DNA of 64,000 bases, from NCBI GenBank assembly GCA_003153155.1, contig PLWV01000005.1, positions 12,340 through 76,339 on the forward strand, written 5' to 3'. Position numbers and translations under genes: made by a program. The DNA is from Gallionella sp. (GTDB lineage: Bacteria; Pseudomonadota; Gammaproteobacteria; Burkholderiales; Gallionellaceae). Positions 8,090 through 18,600 of this stretch are shown here, in pieces; the first letter of the stretch is position 1; each line of letters opens with the position of its first letter. The notes below the pieces were generated by a model. That model was not told the origin of the DNA and did no database searches. It saw only the letters and a list, made by a program, of their open reading frames with translations.

Positions 8090-8341
8090 GTGGATAAAGG
8101 GTTGGAGCGCGTGCGCTGGCGGAGCCGGCGTGGGTTGCTGGAGCTGGATATCGTGCTGGGACGCTTCATTGATAAGCATTATGCGCAGCTGGACGAGGCC
8201 GGGAAACAAGCGTTCGAAGCATTGCTGGATATGCCAGACAACCCACTCTGGGATATGATTGCGGGGAGAGCGGAGCGAGGGGTACAGGAGGCGACGCACG
8301 GCGAACAGCAGGCGTTGCTGGAGAAGATCAGGGCTGTTTAA
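8090..8341 (+). CDS. sdhE: FAD assembly factor SdhE (Sdh5 family)
   Basis: 83 residues. The RRGLLELDIVLGRFI motif (residues about 9-23) is the RGxxE signature needed for covalent flavinylation of SdhA. The start is GTG at 8090 with a strong AGGAGGA seven bases upstream, just after the sdhB stop; frames opening earlier overlap sdhB. It completes the sdh operon. A cluster of 60-bp palindromic units follows. Confidence 0.92.
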   Translation: MDKGLERVRWRSRRGLLELDIVLGRFIDKHYAQLDEAGKQAFEALLDMPDNPLWDMIAGRAERGVQEATHGEQQALLEKIRAV

Positions 8342-8358
8342 AAAAGCCGCATAATATT

Positions 8359-8534
8359 GTAACCAGCGACTTGGCTATCGTTAACCAATGACTTGGTTGG
8401 CGTAGTTTGACAACTTAGTCAGATGGCTATGCAAAGCCTTTTGATAGCCTAGTCGAATGGCTATAACCAATGACTTGCCTAGCGTTTTTTGCTGGGTTAG
8501 TCAGATGGCTAGTTGCACTATCAGTAGTTATTTC
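8359..8534 (-). repeat. three 60-bp palindromic units, two nested in a third, upstream of gltA
   Basis: The outer unit has inner stem GGCTATC/GATAGCC. One unit (about 8381-8440) sits in its loop and another (8463-8522) near its end, with the leftover 12 bases AGTAGTTATTTC at 8523-8534. Total 176 bp, four short of 3 x 60. Stems of the inserted units are GTTG/CAAC and CCTAGC/GCTGGG. The cluster ends only 12 bases before the gltA start and contains its apparent upstream region. Confidence 0.8.
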
Positions 8535-8546
8535 AGGGAGTCCCTT

Positions 8547-9857
8547 ATGGAAAACGAACGCAGTGAGTTTCGCGAAAAGAATCGTATCGCAACATTGACC
8601 ATGGATGACGGGCGCAGCATCGAATTGCCGATCCTGTCCGGCACGCTGGGGCCGGATGTGATCGATATGCGCACCCTCGGCAAACTTGGCGTATTCACTT
8701 ACGATCCGGCGTTTTTTTCTACGGCCAGTTGCACCTCGGCGATCACCTTTATCGACGGCGATGCAGGGCTGCTTTATTATCGGGGTTATCCGATCGAACA
8801 ACTGGCCGAGCATTCCGATTTTCTGGAGGTGAGTTATCTGCTGTTGAACGGCGAGTTGCCGAGTGCGGCGGAGAAAGCCGCGTTCACGGCGAAGGTGAAG
8901 AATCACACCATGGTGCATGACCAGATGGCGCGTTTTTTCCAGGGCTTTCGCCGTGATGCGCACCCGATGGCGGTGATGGTCGGCGTTGTGGGCGCGCTGT
9001 CTGCGTTCTATCACGACTCGCTGGACATCAACAATCCTGAACACCGGGATATTTCCGCGCTGCGCCTGCTCGCCAAAGTGCCAACCATCGCGGCGATGGC
9101 GCACAAATACCACACCGGTTTTCCGTTCATGTATCCGAAGAACAAGTTTAGCTATGTGGAAAACTTCATGTACATGATGTTCGCCACACCGGCTGAAGAT
9201 TACGTGCCAAATCCGGTATTGGTGCGCGCGCTGGAACGCATCCTCATTCTGCACGCCGACCATGAGCAGAATGCGTCCACTTCGACGGTGCGCCTGGCCG
9301 GCTCGAGCGGTGCGAATCCATTCGCCTGCATCTCTGCCGGCATCGCTGCGCTGTGGGGCCCGGCACACGGCGGTGCCAACGAGGCCGCGCTGAATATGCT
9401 GGAAGAGATCGGCGACGTGTCGCGCGTGAAGGAATATGTGCAGGGCGTGAAGGACAAGAAATATCGCCTGATGGGCTTTGGCCACCGCGTCTACAAGAAC
9501 ATGGATCCGCGCGCTTCCGTGATGCGTCAGACTTGTTATGAAGTATTGTCAGAGCTCAAGCTGGAAAACAACAAGTTGTTCGAACTGGCGATGGAGCTGG
9601 AGCGCGTCGCTTTGAGCGATCCGTATTTCATCGAGCGCAAGCTGTATCCGAACGTGGATTTCTATTCCGGCATCGTGCTGCGCGCGCTGGGTATCCCGAG
9701 CAATATGTTCACGGTGATCTTTGCCGTGGCGCGCACCATCGGCTGGATCTCGCAATGGAATGAGATGATCGGCGATGCCGAACACAAGATCGGTCGTCCG
9801 CGCCAGTTGTATCGCGGTGCGGTGAAGCGCGATTATGTACCGGTGGGGCGGCGTTGA
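8547..9857 (+). CDS. gltA: citrate synthase (type II)
   Basis: 436 residues. Catalytic regions: [19 protein letters not shown] (His about 270), [18 protein letters not shown] (His about 311) and [17 protein letters not shown] (Asp about 368). It condenses oxaloacetate with acetyl-CoA. The N-terminal beta domain (residues 1-50) fits the NADH-sensitive hexameric type of Gram-negative bacteria. The ATG at 8547 follows GGGAG. The frame is open to 8457 only through a palindromic repeat. It overlaps odhA by four bases. Confidence 0.95.
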   Translation: MENERSEFREKNRIATLTMDDGRSIELPILSGTLGPDVIDMRTLGKLGVFTYDPAFFSTASCTSAITFIDGDAGLLYYRGYPIEQLAEHSDFLEVSYLLLNGELPSAAEKAAFTAKVKNHTMVHDQMARFFQGFRRDAHPMAVMVGVVGALSAFYHDSLDINNPEHRDISALRLLAKVPTIAAMAHKYHTGFPFMYPKNKFSYVENFMYMMFATPAEDYVPNPVLVRALERILILHADHEQNASTSTVRLAGSSGANPFACISAGIAALWGPAHGGANEAALNMLEEIGDVSRVKEYVQGVKDKKYRLMGFGHRVYKNMDPRASVMRQTCYEVLSELKLENNKLFELAMELERVALSDPYFIERKLYPNVDFYSGIVLRALGIPSNMFTVIFAVARTIGWISQWNEMIGDAEHKIGRPRQLYRGAVKRDYVPVGRR

Positions 9858-12730
9858 ACGAGCCTGTTAATTTTATGCAGTTGATGCAGGACAGCTCGCT
9901 GCTGTTCGGAGCCAACGCGTCTTTCATCGAGGAGTTGTATGAGCAATACCTCGTTGATCCGAACACCGTTCCGGTCGCGTGGCGCAGTTATTTCGATGCG
10001 TTGCCATCCCTGCCAAACGGCGCACTTGACCAAGCGCACAGCCAGATTCAGCGCGCCTTTGCGGCATTGCCAAAGGCCGCTGCCAGCCCTGTGCTGGCAG
10101 CGGATGCCGAACTGGAGCGCAAGCAGGTCTATGTGCTGCAACTCATCAACGCGCATCGCTTCCTCGGGGTGCGTGTCGCCAATCTCGATCCGTTGAATCG
10201 CCATGCCAAACCGGTGATCGCCGAGCTTGATCCGGCGTACTACGGCCTGAACGAATCCGACCTGTACACCACTTTCGACACCGGTTCGCTGGTGGGCAGC
10301 GCGCGCATGACCTTGAGCGAAATTCTCAGGCTGTTGCGGCAGACCTACTGCGGCAGCATCGGCGCGGAATACATGTATATCAGCGATGTGGCGCAGAAAC
10401 GCTGGATACAGAATCGCCTGGAGAGTGTGCGCGGACAAGCCGGATATGACAGGGCGACGCGTCGCCGCATCCTGGAGCGCATCACCGCTGCGGAAACGCT
10501 GGAGCGCTATCTGCACACCAAGTTCGTCGGGCAAAAACGTTTCTCGTTGGAAGGCGGCGAGACGCTGATCCCGTTGCTCGATCATCTGTTGCAACGGTGT
10601 GGTGCGCAAGGCGTGCAGGAAGCCGTGATCGGTATGGCGCATCGCGGACGGCTGAACGTGCTGGTCAACATACTCGGCAAGCAGCCGGGCATGTTGTTCG
10701 CCGAATTCGAAGGCATCCATGCTGAGCATCTGACTTCCGGCGACGTGAAATACCATCAGGGTTTTTCCGCCGCCATCGAAACAAAGGGCGGCGAGCTGCA
10801 TGTAGCTTTGGCGTTCAATCCCTCGCATCTGGAAATCGTCAATCCGGTGGTGGAAGGGTCGGTACGAGCGCGCCAGCATCGCCGCAAGGATTTTGACGGA
10901 TCAAAAGTATTGCCGATCCTGTTGCACGGCGATGCGGCATTTGCCGGACAGGGTGTGGTGATGGAAACCCTGAGCATGTCGCAAACGCGCGGCTATCGCA
11001 CCGGCGGGACGGTGCATATCATCATCAATAACCAGATCGGCTTCACTGCTTCAGACTCGCGTGATACCCGTTCCAGCACCTATTGTAGCGACGTGGCGAA
11101 AATGGTCGACGCGCCGATCTTTCATGTGAATGCGGACGATCCTGATGCGGTATTGCTGATCACCGAAATTGCGCTGGATTACCGTATGCAGTTCAACAAG
11201 GACGTAGTGATCGATCTGGTGTGCTTCCGCAAATTGGGACACAACGAACAGGACGAGCCATTGGTCACGCAACCGTTCATGTATCGCTTCATCCGCCAGC
11301 ATCCGGGCACGCGCGCCTTGTATGCGCAGCGTCTGGCCGAGCAAGGGGTGATCCGGGCCGATGAGGCAGACGCGATGATCGCGACATATCGCAAGGCCAT
11401 GGATGAGGGACGCAATTCGATTCAACCCGCGCTGGAAAAGAGCAGCGGCAAACCTGCTATCGACTGGGCACCGTTTCAGCGCGACGTGCCGTGGGATGTG
11501 GCGGTGAACACTGCCGTGCCGCTGGAGCGTTTGCAGAAGTTGGCGATACCGCTGACCACCGTGCCGCAAAATTTCATCCTGCATTCGCGCGTGCAAAAAA
11601 TCGTCGAGGATCGCATCGCCATGGCGCGCGGTGAATTGTCGCTGGACTGGGGCATGGCGGAAAACTTGGCTTACGCCACGCTGCTCACGGAAGGTTATCC
11701 GGTGCGGTTTAGCGGGCAGGACAGCCGGCGCGGCACGTTCTTCCACCGCCACGCCACCTGGCATGACCAGAATCGCGTGGAGTGGCATGAAGGTTCTTAC
11801 ACGCCGTTGCAACATCTCGCACCCGATCAGGCGGATTTCGTGGTGATCGATTCGCTGCTGTCCGAAGAAGCGGTGCTGGGTTTTGAATATGGCTACGCCA
11901 CTGCCGAGCCGGATTCGCTGGTGCTGTGGGAAGCGCAGTTCGGCGATTTCGCCAACGGCGCGCAAGTGGTGATCGACCAGTTCATCGCTTCCGGCGAAGT
12001 GAAATGGGGCAGGTTGTGCGGGCTGGTGATGCTGTTGCCGCATGGTTATGAGGGGCAGGGCGCGGAGCATTCCTCGGGACGCATCGAACGCTATTTGCAA
12101 CTGTGCGCCGACTACAACATTCAGGTGTGTATTCCATCCACCCCGGCGCAGATGTTCCATCTGCTGCGCCGTCAGATGTTGCGTCCCAATCGCAAGCCGC
12201 TGATCATGTTCACGCCCAAGAGCCTGTTGCGCAGCAAGGATGCGGCTTCACCGCTCACTGAATTTACGCAGGGAAAGTTCCAGCCGGTGATACCCGAAGT
12301 CGATACGCTGGATGCCGACAAGGTGCGCCGCATCATCGCGTGCAGCGGCAAGGTGTATTACGAGCTGCTCGCGGCACGCCGTGCCAGGGGCATCAGCGAC
12401 ATGGCGATCATCCGCCTCGAACAGCTTTACCCGTTCCCACATGATGACTTTGTGGCGCAGATCGCTGCGTATCCGAAGGCCAGCGAGGTGGTGTGGTGCC
12501 AGGAAGAGCCTGGCAATCAGGGCGCGTGGCATCGCATCCAGCATTATCTGCTGCGCCATTTGCGCAAGGGCATGCGCCTCGATTACGCGCTGCGTCCTTC
12601 TTCCGCCGCGCCCGCAGCGGGTTATCTGGCGGTGCATCAGGAACAACAGAAAGCGGTAATCGAAGCCGCCTTCCGCGACGATCTCGACAACAAACCTAAT
12701 CCGGGAGCAACACACCATGAGCATCATTGA
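9854..12730 (+). CDS. sucA: 2-oxoglutarate dehydrogenase E1 component
   Basis: 958 residues, thiamine-diphosphate dependent. The N-terminal [20 protein letters not shown] segment binds E2. Core motifs: [84 protein letters not shown], GEFxYA-like LGFEYGYA and [19 protein letters not shown]. It decarboxylates 2-oxoglutarate and succinylates the lipoyl group of SucB. A TTG at 9854 overlaps the gltA stop, with GGTGGGG upstream; the alternative is ATG at 9875, with a weaker site. Confidence 0.95.
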   Translation: MNEPVNFMQLMQDSSLLFGANASFIEELYEQYLVDPNTVPVAWRSYFDALPSLPNGALDQAHSQIQRAFAALPKAAASPVLAADAELERKQVYVLQLINAHRFLGVRVANLDPLNRHAKPVIAELDPAYYGLNESDLYTTFDTGSLVGSARMTLSEILRLLRQTYCGSIGAEYMYISDVAQKRWIQNRLESVRGQAGYDRATRRRILERITAAETLERYLHTKFVGQKRFSLEGGETLIPLLDHLLQRCGAQGVQEAVIGMAHRGRLNVLVNILGKQPGMLFAEFEGIHAEHLTSGDVKYHQGFSAAIETKGGELHVALAFNPSHLEIVNPVVEGSVRARQHRRKDFDGSKVLPILLHGDAAFAGQGVVMETLSMSQTRGYRTGGTVHIIINNQIGFTASDSRDTRSSTYCSDVAKMVDAPIFHVNADDPDAVLLITEIALDYRMQFNKDVVIDLVCFRKLGHNEQDEPLVTQPFMYRFIRQHPGTRALYAQRLAEQGVIRADEADAMIATYRKAMDEGRNSIQPALEKSSGKPAIDWAPFQRDVPWDVAVNTAVPLERLQKLAIPLTTVPQNFILHSRVQKIVEDRIAMARGELSLDWGMAENLAYATLLTEGYPVRFSGQDSRRGTFFHRHATWHDQNRVEWHEGSYTPLQHLAPDQADFVVIDSLLSEEAVLGFEYGYATAEPDSLVLWEAQFGDFANGAQVVIDQFIASGEVKWGRLCGLVMLLPHGYEGQGAEHSSGRIERYLQLCADYNIQVCIPSTPAQMFHLLRRQMLRPNRKPLIMFTPKSLLRSKDAASPLTEFTQGKFQPVIPEVDTLDADKVRRIIACSGKVYYELLAARRARGISDMAIIRLEQLYPFPHDDFVAQIAAYPKASEVVWCQEEPGNQGAWHRIQHYLLRHLRKGMRLDYALRPSSAAPAAGYLAVHQEQQKAVIEAAFRDDLDNKPNPGATHHEHH

Positions 12731-13880
12731 AGTCAAAGTCCCCCAGTTATCCGAATCCGTATCCGAAGCGACTCTGCTGACCTGGCATAAGCGTGTCGGC
12801 GAGGCGGTCATTGAGGGCGAAAACCTGATCGACGTGGAGACCGACAAAGTGGTGCTGGAACTGCCCGCTTCCAACAGCGGTGTGCTGACCAGGATCATCA
12901 AGGCTGATGGCGAAAAAGTGGGCAGCGAAGAAGTGATCGCGCAAATCGATACTGCGGCGGTGGCGGCCCAGGCAGTCACAACCCGGCCTGCTGCACCGCA
13001 CGCAGCGGCCAGTTCTGCCGTGCCGCCTTCGGTGCGCAAACTGGCGCGCGAAAAAGAGGTCGATGCCAGCAACTTGCACGGCAGCGGACCCAGCGGGCGC
13101 GTCACCAAAGAGGACGTGCTGAATGCGAAGCAGCCAGTTAATCCGCAGCAAGCCGTGCCCGCCATCGCACCCTCCGGCAATCGTCCCGAGCAGCGCGTGG
13201 CGATGACGCGCATTCGCCAGCGCATCGCCGAACGCCTGCTGCAATCGCAACAGAACGCCGCAATCCTCACCACCTTCAACGAAGTCAATATGCAGCCGGT
13301 GATGGATCTGCGCAACCGCTACAAGGATGCGTTCGAGAAGAAGCACGGCATCAAGCTCGGCTTCTCCTCGTTCTTCGTCAAGGCGGCGGTGCTGGCATTG
13401 CAAAAATTCCCCATCGTCAACGCTTCGGTGGACGGCACCGACATCATCTACCACGGCTACTTCGACATCGGCGTGGCCATCGGCAGCGAGCGCGGCCTGG
13501 TCGTGCCTATCATCCGCGACGCGGACAAACTTTCCTTTGCCGACATCGAAAAACAAATCGCCGATTTCGGCGCGCGCGCCAAGGTCGGCAAGCTGACGAT
13601 GGAAGAACTCACCGGCGGCACGTTCACCGTTTCCAACGGCGGCGTGTTCGGCTCCATGCTCTCCACCCCCATCATCAACCCGCCGCAAGCCGCCATCCTC
13701 GGCATCCACGCCACCAAGGACAGGCCAGTTGCGGAGAACGGTCAGGTGGTCATACGTCCGATGAATTATCTCGCGGTGTCCTACGACCACCGCATCATCG
13801 ACGGACGCGAAGCGGTGCTGTTCCTGTCCACCATCAAGGAAGCGCTGGAATATCCGGGGCGGGTGTTGCTGGATTTGTGA
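12717..13880 (+). CDS. sucB: dihydrolipoyllysine succinyltransferase (E2 of 2-oxoglutarate dehydrogenase)
   Basis: 387 residues. The lipoyl domain at residues 1-77 has the modified lysine in [13 protein letters not shown] (about 43). An Ala/Pro-rich linker and the peripheral subunit-binding domain ([20 protein letters not shown] with [13 protein letters not shown]) follow. The catalytic domain has [20 protein letters not shown] and the HxxxDG active site [11 protein letters not shown]. It overlaps the end of sucA by 14 bases. No E3 (lpd) gene follows, so E3 must be encoded elsewhere. Confidence 0.95.
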   Translation: MSIIEVKVPQLSESVSEATLLTWHKRVGEAVIEGENLIDVETDKVVLELPASNSGVLTRIIKADGEKVGSEEVIAQIDTAAVAAQAVTTRPAAPHAAASSAVPPSVRKLAREKEVDASNLHGSGPSGRVTKEDVLNAKQPVNPQQAVPAIAPSGNRPEQRVAMTRIRQRIAERLLQSQQNAAILTTFNEVNMQPVMDLRNRYKDAFEKKHGIKLGFSSFFVKAAVLALQKFPIVNASVDGTDIIYHGYFDIGVAIGSERGLVVPIIRDADKLSFADIEKQIADFGARAKVGKLTMEELTGGTFTVSNGGVFGSMLSTPIINPPQAAILGIHATKDRPVAENGQVVIRPMNYLAVSYDHRIIDGREAVLFLSTIKEALEYPGRVLLDL

Positions 13881-13889
13881 ACATCCCTG

Positions 13890-14972
13890 ATGGCGACTTT
13901 TTCTGCTTATCGTATCTTTGGTGAAACTACTAGCCATTCGACTGGGTTATCAGACGAAAAACTTTTGTCCGGGCACCCGAAAGACGATAGCCAAGTCGCT
14001 GGTTATGAGGAAGACGGAAAATCCGCCGGGCGTTTCGTCGAGCTGACGCTGGATGATCTTGATCCCGGCGAAGTCGTCATTCAGACTCATTATTCCAGTG
14101 TGAATTACAAGGACGCGCTCGCGGCAACCGGCGCAGGAAAAGTGATACGCCGCTTTCCCTGCGTCGGCGGGGTGGATGTGGCTGGTGTGGTAGTTCATTC
14201 CGACGATACGCGCTTCAAGGCGGGCGATGAGGTGATCGTGACGGGCTACGGCATGGGTGTGGATCACGACGGCGGGTTTGCCGAATATGTGCGGGTTCCC
14301 GCCAACTGGGTGGTGCCGCTGCCGCAAGGGTTGACGCTATTCGATGCGATGGCATTGGGCACGGCGGGGGTTGCTGCCGCGCTGTCCATTCATCGCTTGG
14401 AGCAAAACGAACTGCGCCCCGAAAACGGCAATGTGATCGTCACGGGTGCGACCGGCGGGGTAGCGAGTCTCGCGATCCAGATGCTGGCGCAACTGGGTTA
14501 CCACGTGGTTGCGCTGACCGGAAAAGATACTGAACACGACTATCTGAAATCGTTGGGTGCGGCGGAAATATTGTCGCGCAAAGACTTGGAAATGGGTACG
14601 CGGCCTCTGGAAAAGGCACAGTGGGCCGGTGCACTGGATGCGGTGGGCGGCGAGACGCTGGCGTGGTTGACGCGCACCATGCAGCAGAACGGCGTGATCG
14701 CCAGCTTTGGCAACGCGGGCGGTATCGAATTGAATACCACGGTGATGCCGTTTATCTTGCGCGGCGTGCGTCTGATCGGCATCGATTCCGCCGCCACCGC
14801 CATGCCGTTGCGCCGCCAAATCTGGCAACGCCTGGCAACAGATTTACATCCCAAACTATTGGCGCAAGTGGCGCATGGCGTGCCGTTCACCGGGTTGCCG
14901 CAAGTTTTCCCATTGATGCTGCAAGGCAAGCTGCGCGGGCGTTCGGTGGTCGAAATAAAACCGGCAGCTTAG
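13890..14972 (+). CDS. YhdH/AcuI-type NADPH-dependent oxidoreductase with a repeat-encoded insert
   Basis: 360 residues, MDR superfamily, YhdH/AcuI type (acryloyl-CoA or quinone reductase-like). Features: SSVNYKDALAATG, CVGGVDVAGVV, GYGMGVDHDGGFAEYV, the NADPH-binding TGATGGVASLAIQML, and a C-terminal GVRLIGIDSA. No zinc-ligand set, as expected. Residues 11-39 are not normal for the family: they are encoded by a 60-bp palindromic unit with a 27-bp unit in its loop (13920-14006), 87 bp in frame between MATFSAYRIF and EEDGKSAGRFVEL. Start ATG 13890. Whether the protein tolerates the insert is unknown; the rest is intact. Confidence 0.88.
   Translation: MATFSAYRIFGETTSHSTGLSDEKLLSGHPKDDSQVAGYEEDGKSAGRFVELTLDDLDPGEVVIQTHYSSVNYKDALAATGAGKVIRRFPCVGGVDVAGVVVHSDDTRFKAGDEVIVTGYGMGVDHDGGFAEYVRVPANWVVPLPQGLTLFDAMALGTAGVAAALSIHRLEQNELRPENGNVIVTGATGGVASLAIQMLAQLGYHVVALTGKDTEHDYLKSLGAAEILSRKDLEMGTRPLEKAQWAGALDAVGGETLAWLTRTMQQNGVIASFGNAGGIELNTTVMPFILRGVRLIGIDSAATAMPLRRQIWQRLATDLHPKLLAQVAHGVPFTGLPQVFPLMLQGKLRGRSVVEIKPAA
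13920..14006 (+). repeat. 60-bp palindromic unit plus 27-bp unit inside a coding sequence
   Basis: The outer 60-bp unit reads GTGAAACTACTAGCCATTCG ... AAGTCGCTGGTTAT with outer stem CGACT/AGTCG and inner stem GGTTATC/GATAGCC. Its loop holds the 27-bp unit (13952-13978, AGACGAAAAACTTTTGTCCG then GGCACCC). 60 + 27 = 87, the exact length of the extra 29 codons. Confidence 0.88.
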
Positions 14973-14988
14973 TGAAATAACGGCTTCG

Positions 14989-14997
14989 TGATATAAT
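14989..14997 (+). promoter_or_regulatory. extended -10 promoter for tRNA-Leu (and possibly tig)
   Basis: TGATATAAT: TGn followed by a consensus TATAAT (14992-14997), 27 bases before the tRNA 5' end. The -35 region is poor, as is usual for extended -10 promoters. Confidence 0.6.
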
Positions 14998-15023
14998 GCG
15001 CCCCAAAGCTGGGAGCGAACAGC

Positions 15024-15108
15024 GCGAAAGTGGCGGAATTGGTAGACGCACTGGATTTAGGTTCCAGCGCCGCAAGGCGTGAGAGTTCGAGTCTCTCCTT
15101 TCGCACCA
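15024..15108 (+). tRNA. tRNA-Leu (anticodon TAG)
   Basis: Acceptor stem GCGAAAG/CTTTCGC, D arm TGGCGGAATTGGTAGACGCA, anticodon stem CTGGA/TCCAG with anticodon TAG at 15058-15060, a long variable arm typical of class II tRNAs, T arm GAGAGTTCGAGTCTCTC and an encoded CCA (15106-15108). It lies just upstream of tig. Confidence 0.95.
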
Positions 15109-15143
15109 GCCACAATTCAACTTTAATCTCAAGGAAATACAGT

Positions 15144-16445
15144 ATGTCCAGCGTAGAAACTGTAAGCGCGTTAGAACGTCGTCTGAATGCATCTATTCCC
15201 CAACAAGCCATTCGTAGCCAGGTTTCTGCCCGCCTGAAAAACATCGGGCGCAACGTTAAGATTGCCGGTTTCCGTCCCGGTAAAGTACCCACGAAAATCG
15301 TCGAGCAGTACTACGGTGCGCAAGCCCGGCAAGAAGCCTTGGGTGACGCTTTGCAACGTTCGTTCGCCGAGGCAGCGCAAATCAATAATTTGAAGGTGGC
15401 AGGATCCCCCCAATTTGAAGTCAAGACCAAGGATCAGAATGCCGATCAGATCGAATATAGCGCGACTTTCGAGGTGTATCCAGAGGTGGTGGTGGGTGAT
15501 TTGTCCGGCGAAAAGATAGAGCGTATGGTTTATGAGTTGACCCAAGCTGATGTGGATAACACCATTGCGACGTTGCGCAAGCAGCGCGCCACGTTCGGGA
15601 AGGTCGATCGCGCGGCCCAATCTGAAGATCGAGTGAATATCGATTTCACCGGTAAGATGAACGGTGAAGTATTCCAGGGCGGTGAGGCAAAGGACTATCC
15701 GGTGGTGCTGGGCGCGGGGGGCATGTTGCCCGAATTCGAAGCGGCTGCCGTTGGCATGAAGGCCGGCGAGACCAAGTCTTTTGATTTGACATTTCCGGAA
15801 GATTACCGCAGCAAGGAGATGGCGGGTAAGAGGGTTAACTTTACGATCATTTTGAATCGTGTCGAAGCTCCGAAGCTGCCGGAAGTGGATGCTGAATTTG
15901 CCAAGTCTGTCGGTATCTCTGATGGTGATGTAGGCAAGTTGCAAGACGAGATCCGCAGAAACTTGATTAGCGAAGTATCGCGTCGTTTGAGGGCGCGCAA
16001 CAAGGATGCGGCGATGGATGCGTTGTTGAGAGTCGCCAGGTTTGATGTGCCCAAGGTGTTGGTAGATGATGAAGTGCACATCCTGATGCAGCAAACCGCG
16101 CAAGATATGGAGTCGCGAGGAATGAAGATGAAGGGGGTTTCTTTGCCCCCGGATTTGTTCATGGAACGTGGCGAGAAACGCGTCAAGCTTGGGCTGATTC
16201 TCGCGCATCTGGTACAGAAACATGATCTGACGGCCAAATCCGAGCAGATAAAAATTTTTATCAAGGATTATGCGCAGAGCTTCGATCAGCCTGAAGCGGT
16301 GATACGTTGGTATGCCGCTGATCCAAAGCGCATGCAGGAAGTTGAGCATATCGTGCTGGAAGAGAATGTGATGAACTGGACGATGGGTCAGGCCAAGACC
16401 ACTGAAAAGCAGGCCGTATTCAACGAGCTGATGGGAAATGCCTAA
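15144..16445 (+). CDS. tig: trigger factor (ribosome-associated chaperone, peptidyl-prolyl isomerase)
   Basis: 433 residues. The ribosome-binding N-domain carries [17 protein letters not shown] (residues about 43-60), the trigger factor signature loop. The FKBP-type PPIase domain (about 160-240) has [19 protein letters not shown] and the [14 protein letters not shown] block. A C-terminal helical chaperone domain follows. It binds nascent chains at the exit tunnel. The ATG at 15144 has AAGGA eight bases upstream; the frame opening earlier runs through tRNA-Leu. It is followed immediately by clpP and clpX, the classical order. Confidence 0.96.
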   Translation: MSSVETVSALERRLNASIPQQAIRSQVSARLKNIGRNVKIAGFRPGKVPTKIVEQYYGAQARQEALGDALQRSFAEAAQINNLKVAGSPQFEVKTKDQNADQIEYSATFEVYPEVVVGDLSGEKIERMVYELTQADVDNTIATLRKQRATFGKVDRAAQSEDRVNIDFTGKMNGEVFQGGEAKDYPVVLGAGGMLPEFEAAAVGMKAGETKSFDLTFPEDYRSKEMAGKRVNFTIILNRVEAPKLPEVDAEFAKSVGISDGDVGKLQDEIRRNLISEVSRRLRARNKDAAMDALLRVARFDVPKVLVDDEVHILMQQTAQDMESRGMKMKGVSLPPDLFMERGEKRVKLGLILAHLVQKHDLTAKSEQIKIFIKDYAQSFDQPEAVIRWYAADPKRMQEVEHIVLEENVMNWTMGQAKTTEKQAVFNELMGNA

Positions 16446-16446
16446 T

Positions 16447-17085
16447 ATGACGCATTATTACGAAAAACTTTTGTCCCGGCACCGGCAAGAACCACAAAAT
16501 ATCGGCTTGATTCCTATGGTCGTGGAAACCAGCGGTCGTGGTGAAAGGGCATACGACATTTATTCCCGCCTGCTCAAGGAGCGCGTGGTGTTCCTGGTTG
16601 GCGAAGTCGATGATTACAGCGCGAATCTGATCGTGGCGCAAATGTTGTTTCTGGAATCGGAAAATCCGGACAAGGATATTCACTTCTACATCAATTCGCC
16701 GGGTGGTTCAGTGACCGCAGGAATGGCGATTTACGATACCATGCAATTCATCAAGCCGAATATCAGCACATTGTGTATCGGCCAGGCGGCCAGCATGGGT
16801 TCTTTCCTGCTGGCTGCGGGCGAGAAAGGCAAGCGTTTTTGTCTGCCCAATTCGCGCGTGATGATTCATCAGCCGATGGGCGGCTTCCGCGGCCAGGCTT
16901 CGGATGTCGAAATCCATGCGCGTGAAATATTGTATCTGAAGCAGAGGCTCAACCAAATGCTGGCTTATCACACCGGGCAATCTGTTGAGACCATAGAACG
17001 CGATACCGATCGAGATAACTTCCTGAGCGCGGCCGATGCGGTTAAATATGGCTTGGTGGATCAGGTGCTGGAAAAGCGTGTTTAA
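16447..17085 (+). CDS. clpP: ATP-dependent Clp protease proteolytic subunit, with a 27-bp repeat insert near its start
   Basis: 212 residues. Catalytic Ser in [14 protein letters not shown], His in [10 protein letters not shown], Asp in [12 protein letters not shown]. It forms the tetradecameric barrel fed by ClpX. The N-terminus (YEKLLSRHR after MTHY) is unusual and is encoded by a copy of the 27-bp unit at 16458-16484. Removing 27 bp gives [18 protein letters not shown], a normal-looking start. The ATG at 16447 has GGGA ten bases upstream; the ATG at 16438 overlaps tig and sits on top of that site. The insert lies ahead of the conserved core, in the propeptide region. Confidence 0.94.
   Translation: MTHYYEKLLSRHRQEPQNIGLIPMVVETSGRGERAYDIYSRLLKERVVFLVGEVDDYSANLIVAQMLFLESENPDKDIHFYINSPGGSVTAGMAIYDTMQFIKPNISTLCIGQAASMGSFLLAAGEKGKRFCLPNSRVMIHQPMGGFRGQASDVEIHAREILYLKQRLNQMLAYHTGQSVETIERDTDRDNFLSAADAVKYGLVDQVLEKRV
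16458..16484 (+). repeat. 27-bp unit within clpP
   Basis: TTACGAAAAACTTTTGTCCC then GGCACCG, aligned over its whole length with the 27-bp units at 13952, 36541 (reverse), 39926 (reverse) and 54405/54480. In frame, no stop codon. Confidence 0.8.
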
Positions 17086-17130
17086 AGAATATGTTTGGTT
17101 TGCTGATAACTCGATGGAAGGTTGATAGCG

Positions 17131-18381
17131 ATGGCTGACGATAAAAAATCAGGTGATAAATTGCTTTACTGTTCGTTCTGCGGCAAGAGTCAGCATGAGG
17201 TGCGCAAGCTGATTGCGGGTCCTTCGGTGTTCGTGTGTGATGAGTGCATCACGCTGTGCAACGACATCATGCGCGAGGAGATCCAGAACGATCAGGCCAA
17301 GACGGACAAGTCCGGCTTGCCGGTTCCCAAGGATATCTGCGCGACATTGGATGAGTATGTGATCGGTCAGGAACAGGCCAAGAAGATTTTGTCGGTGGCG
17401 GTGTACAACCACTACAAGCGTCTCAGGAGCAACGACAAGGACGGCGTGGAGTTGTCCAAAAGCAATATCCTGCTGGTTGGGCCGACCGGTTCCGGCAAGA
17501 CCTTGCTGGCACAAACGCTGGCGCGCTTGCTGGATGTGCCATTCGTGATGGCCGATGCGACCACGTTGACCGAGGCCGGTTATGTCGGCGAGGATGTCGA
17601 GAACATCATTCAGAAGTTGTTGCAGACCTGCGACTACGACGTGGAGAGGGCGCAACGCGGCATTGTGTACGTGGATGAAATCGACAAGATTTCACGCAAA
17701 TCGGATAACCCTTCGATTACCCGCGATGTGTCCGGTGAAGGCGTGCAACAGGCGTTGCTCAAACTGATCGAAGGCACCAAGGCTTCGATTCCGCCGCAGG
17801 GCGGGCGCAAGCATCCGAACACGGAGTTCTTGCAGGTGGATACCACCAATATCCTGTTCATTTGCGGCGGTGCATTTGATGGCCTGGAAAAAGTCATTCG
17901 CAGCCGTTCCGCGAAGGCTGGCATCGGCTTCGGTGCGACCATCGCCAGCAAGGATCAGCGCAAGATCGGAGAGACGTTGCGCGAGGTGGAGCCGGAAGAT
18001 TTGATCAAGTTCGGTCTGATTCCGGAGTTTGTCGGACGTTTGCCGGTGGTCGCCACCCTGGAGGAGTTGGACGAAACCGCGCTGGTGAAAATCCTGACTG
18101 AGCCTAAGAATGCGCTGACCAAGCAATACCAAAAGCTGTTCGCGATGGAGGATGTCGATCTGGAATTCCGCGAAGGGGTATTGCTGGCGATTGCCCGCAA
18201 GGCATTGGTGCGCAAAGCAGGTGCACGCGGATTGCGCTCGATACTCGAACATGCGTTGCTGGATGTGATGTTTGATCTGCCCTCCATGAATAATGTCAGC
18301 AAGGTGGTGTTGGATGAGACCGGCACGACTGGGGAAATCAAACCCATCATCATTTATGCGGATACCCACAAGGCGGCTTAA
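17131..18381 (+). CDS. clpX: ATP-dependent Clp protease ATP-binding subunit ClpX
   Basis: 416 residues. The N-terminal zinc-binding domain has [12 protein letters not shown] and [11 protein letters not shown]+ core: Walker [13 protein letters not shown], the YVGED pore loop, Walker [10 protein letters not shown], sensor-2 region ARGLRSILE. It unfolds substrates and passes them to ClpP. The ATG at 17131 follows GGAAGG by nine bases. It forms a tig-clpP-clpX operon; the gap to lon (219 bases) contains a GC-rich hairpin at 18432-18470. Confidence 0.96.
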   Translation: MADDKKSGDKLLYCSFCGKSQHEVRKLIAGPSVFVCDECITLCNDIMREEIQNDQAKTDKSGLPVPKDICATLDEYVIGQEQAKKILSVAVYNHYKRLRSNDKDGVELSKSNILLVGPTGSGKTLLAQTLARLLDVPFVMADATTLTEAGYVGEDVENIIQKLLQTCDYDVERAQRGIVYVDEIDKISRKSDNPSITRDVSGEGVQQALLKLIEGTKASIPPQGGRKHPNTEFLQVDTTNILFICGGAFDGLEKVIRSRSAKAGIGFGATIASKDQRKIGETLREVEPEDLIKFGLIPEFVGRLPVVATLEELDETALVKILTEPKNALTKQYQKLFAMEDVDLEFREGVLLAIARKALVRKAGARGLRSILEHALLDVMFDLPSMNNVSKVVLDETGTTGEIKPIIIYADTHKAA

Positions 18382-18431
18382 TCCGGCCTTCCGCCCGTTC
18401 GTTAACGCAAAACTCGCGTAGCGAGACCGCG

Positions 18432-18470
18432 TCCCTCTCTCCCGCTTGCGGGAGAGAGCTAGAGAGAGGG
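18432..18470. repeat. GC-rich inverted repeat between clpX and lon
   Basis: CTCTCTCCCGC, loop TTG, then CGGGAGAGAG: a near-perfect hairpin about 50 bases after the clpX stop. It has no T tract but could stabilise or attenuate the clpX mRNA. Similar CTCCC...GGGAG repeats are widespread between proteobacterial genes; a related one is at about 41130-41165. Confidence 0.6.
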
Positions 18471-18542
18471 AAACGGGTATGGCAGGTTTTATAATCATGG
18501 GCGGCAATTTGCCATGCCCGTTATCTTGTCCCGATGGGGCGG

Positions 18543-18570
18543 CTTGAATTATTTTGAGCTATCCCCATTT
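18543..18570 (+). promoter_or_regulatory. sigma-32-type heat-shock promoter of lon
   Basis: CTTGAA (18543-18548), 14 bases, then CCCCATTT (18563-18570), close to the sigma-32 consensus CTTGAA-N(13-14)-CCCCATnT. It lies 31 bases before the lon ATG, and lon is a classical heat-shock gene. Confidence 0.75.
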
Positions 18571-18600
18571 AACCTTCAATTCAACTAAAAGGTTATTGCC

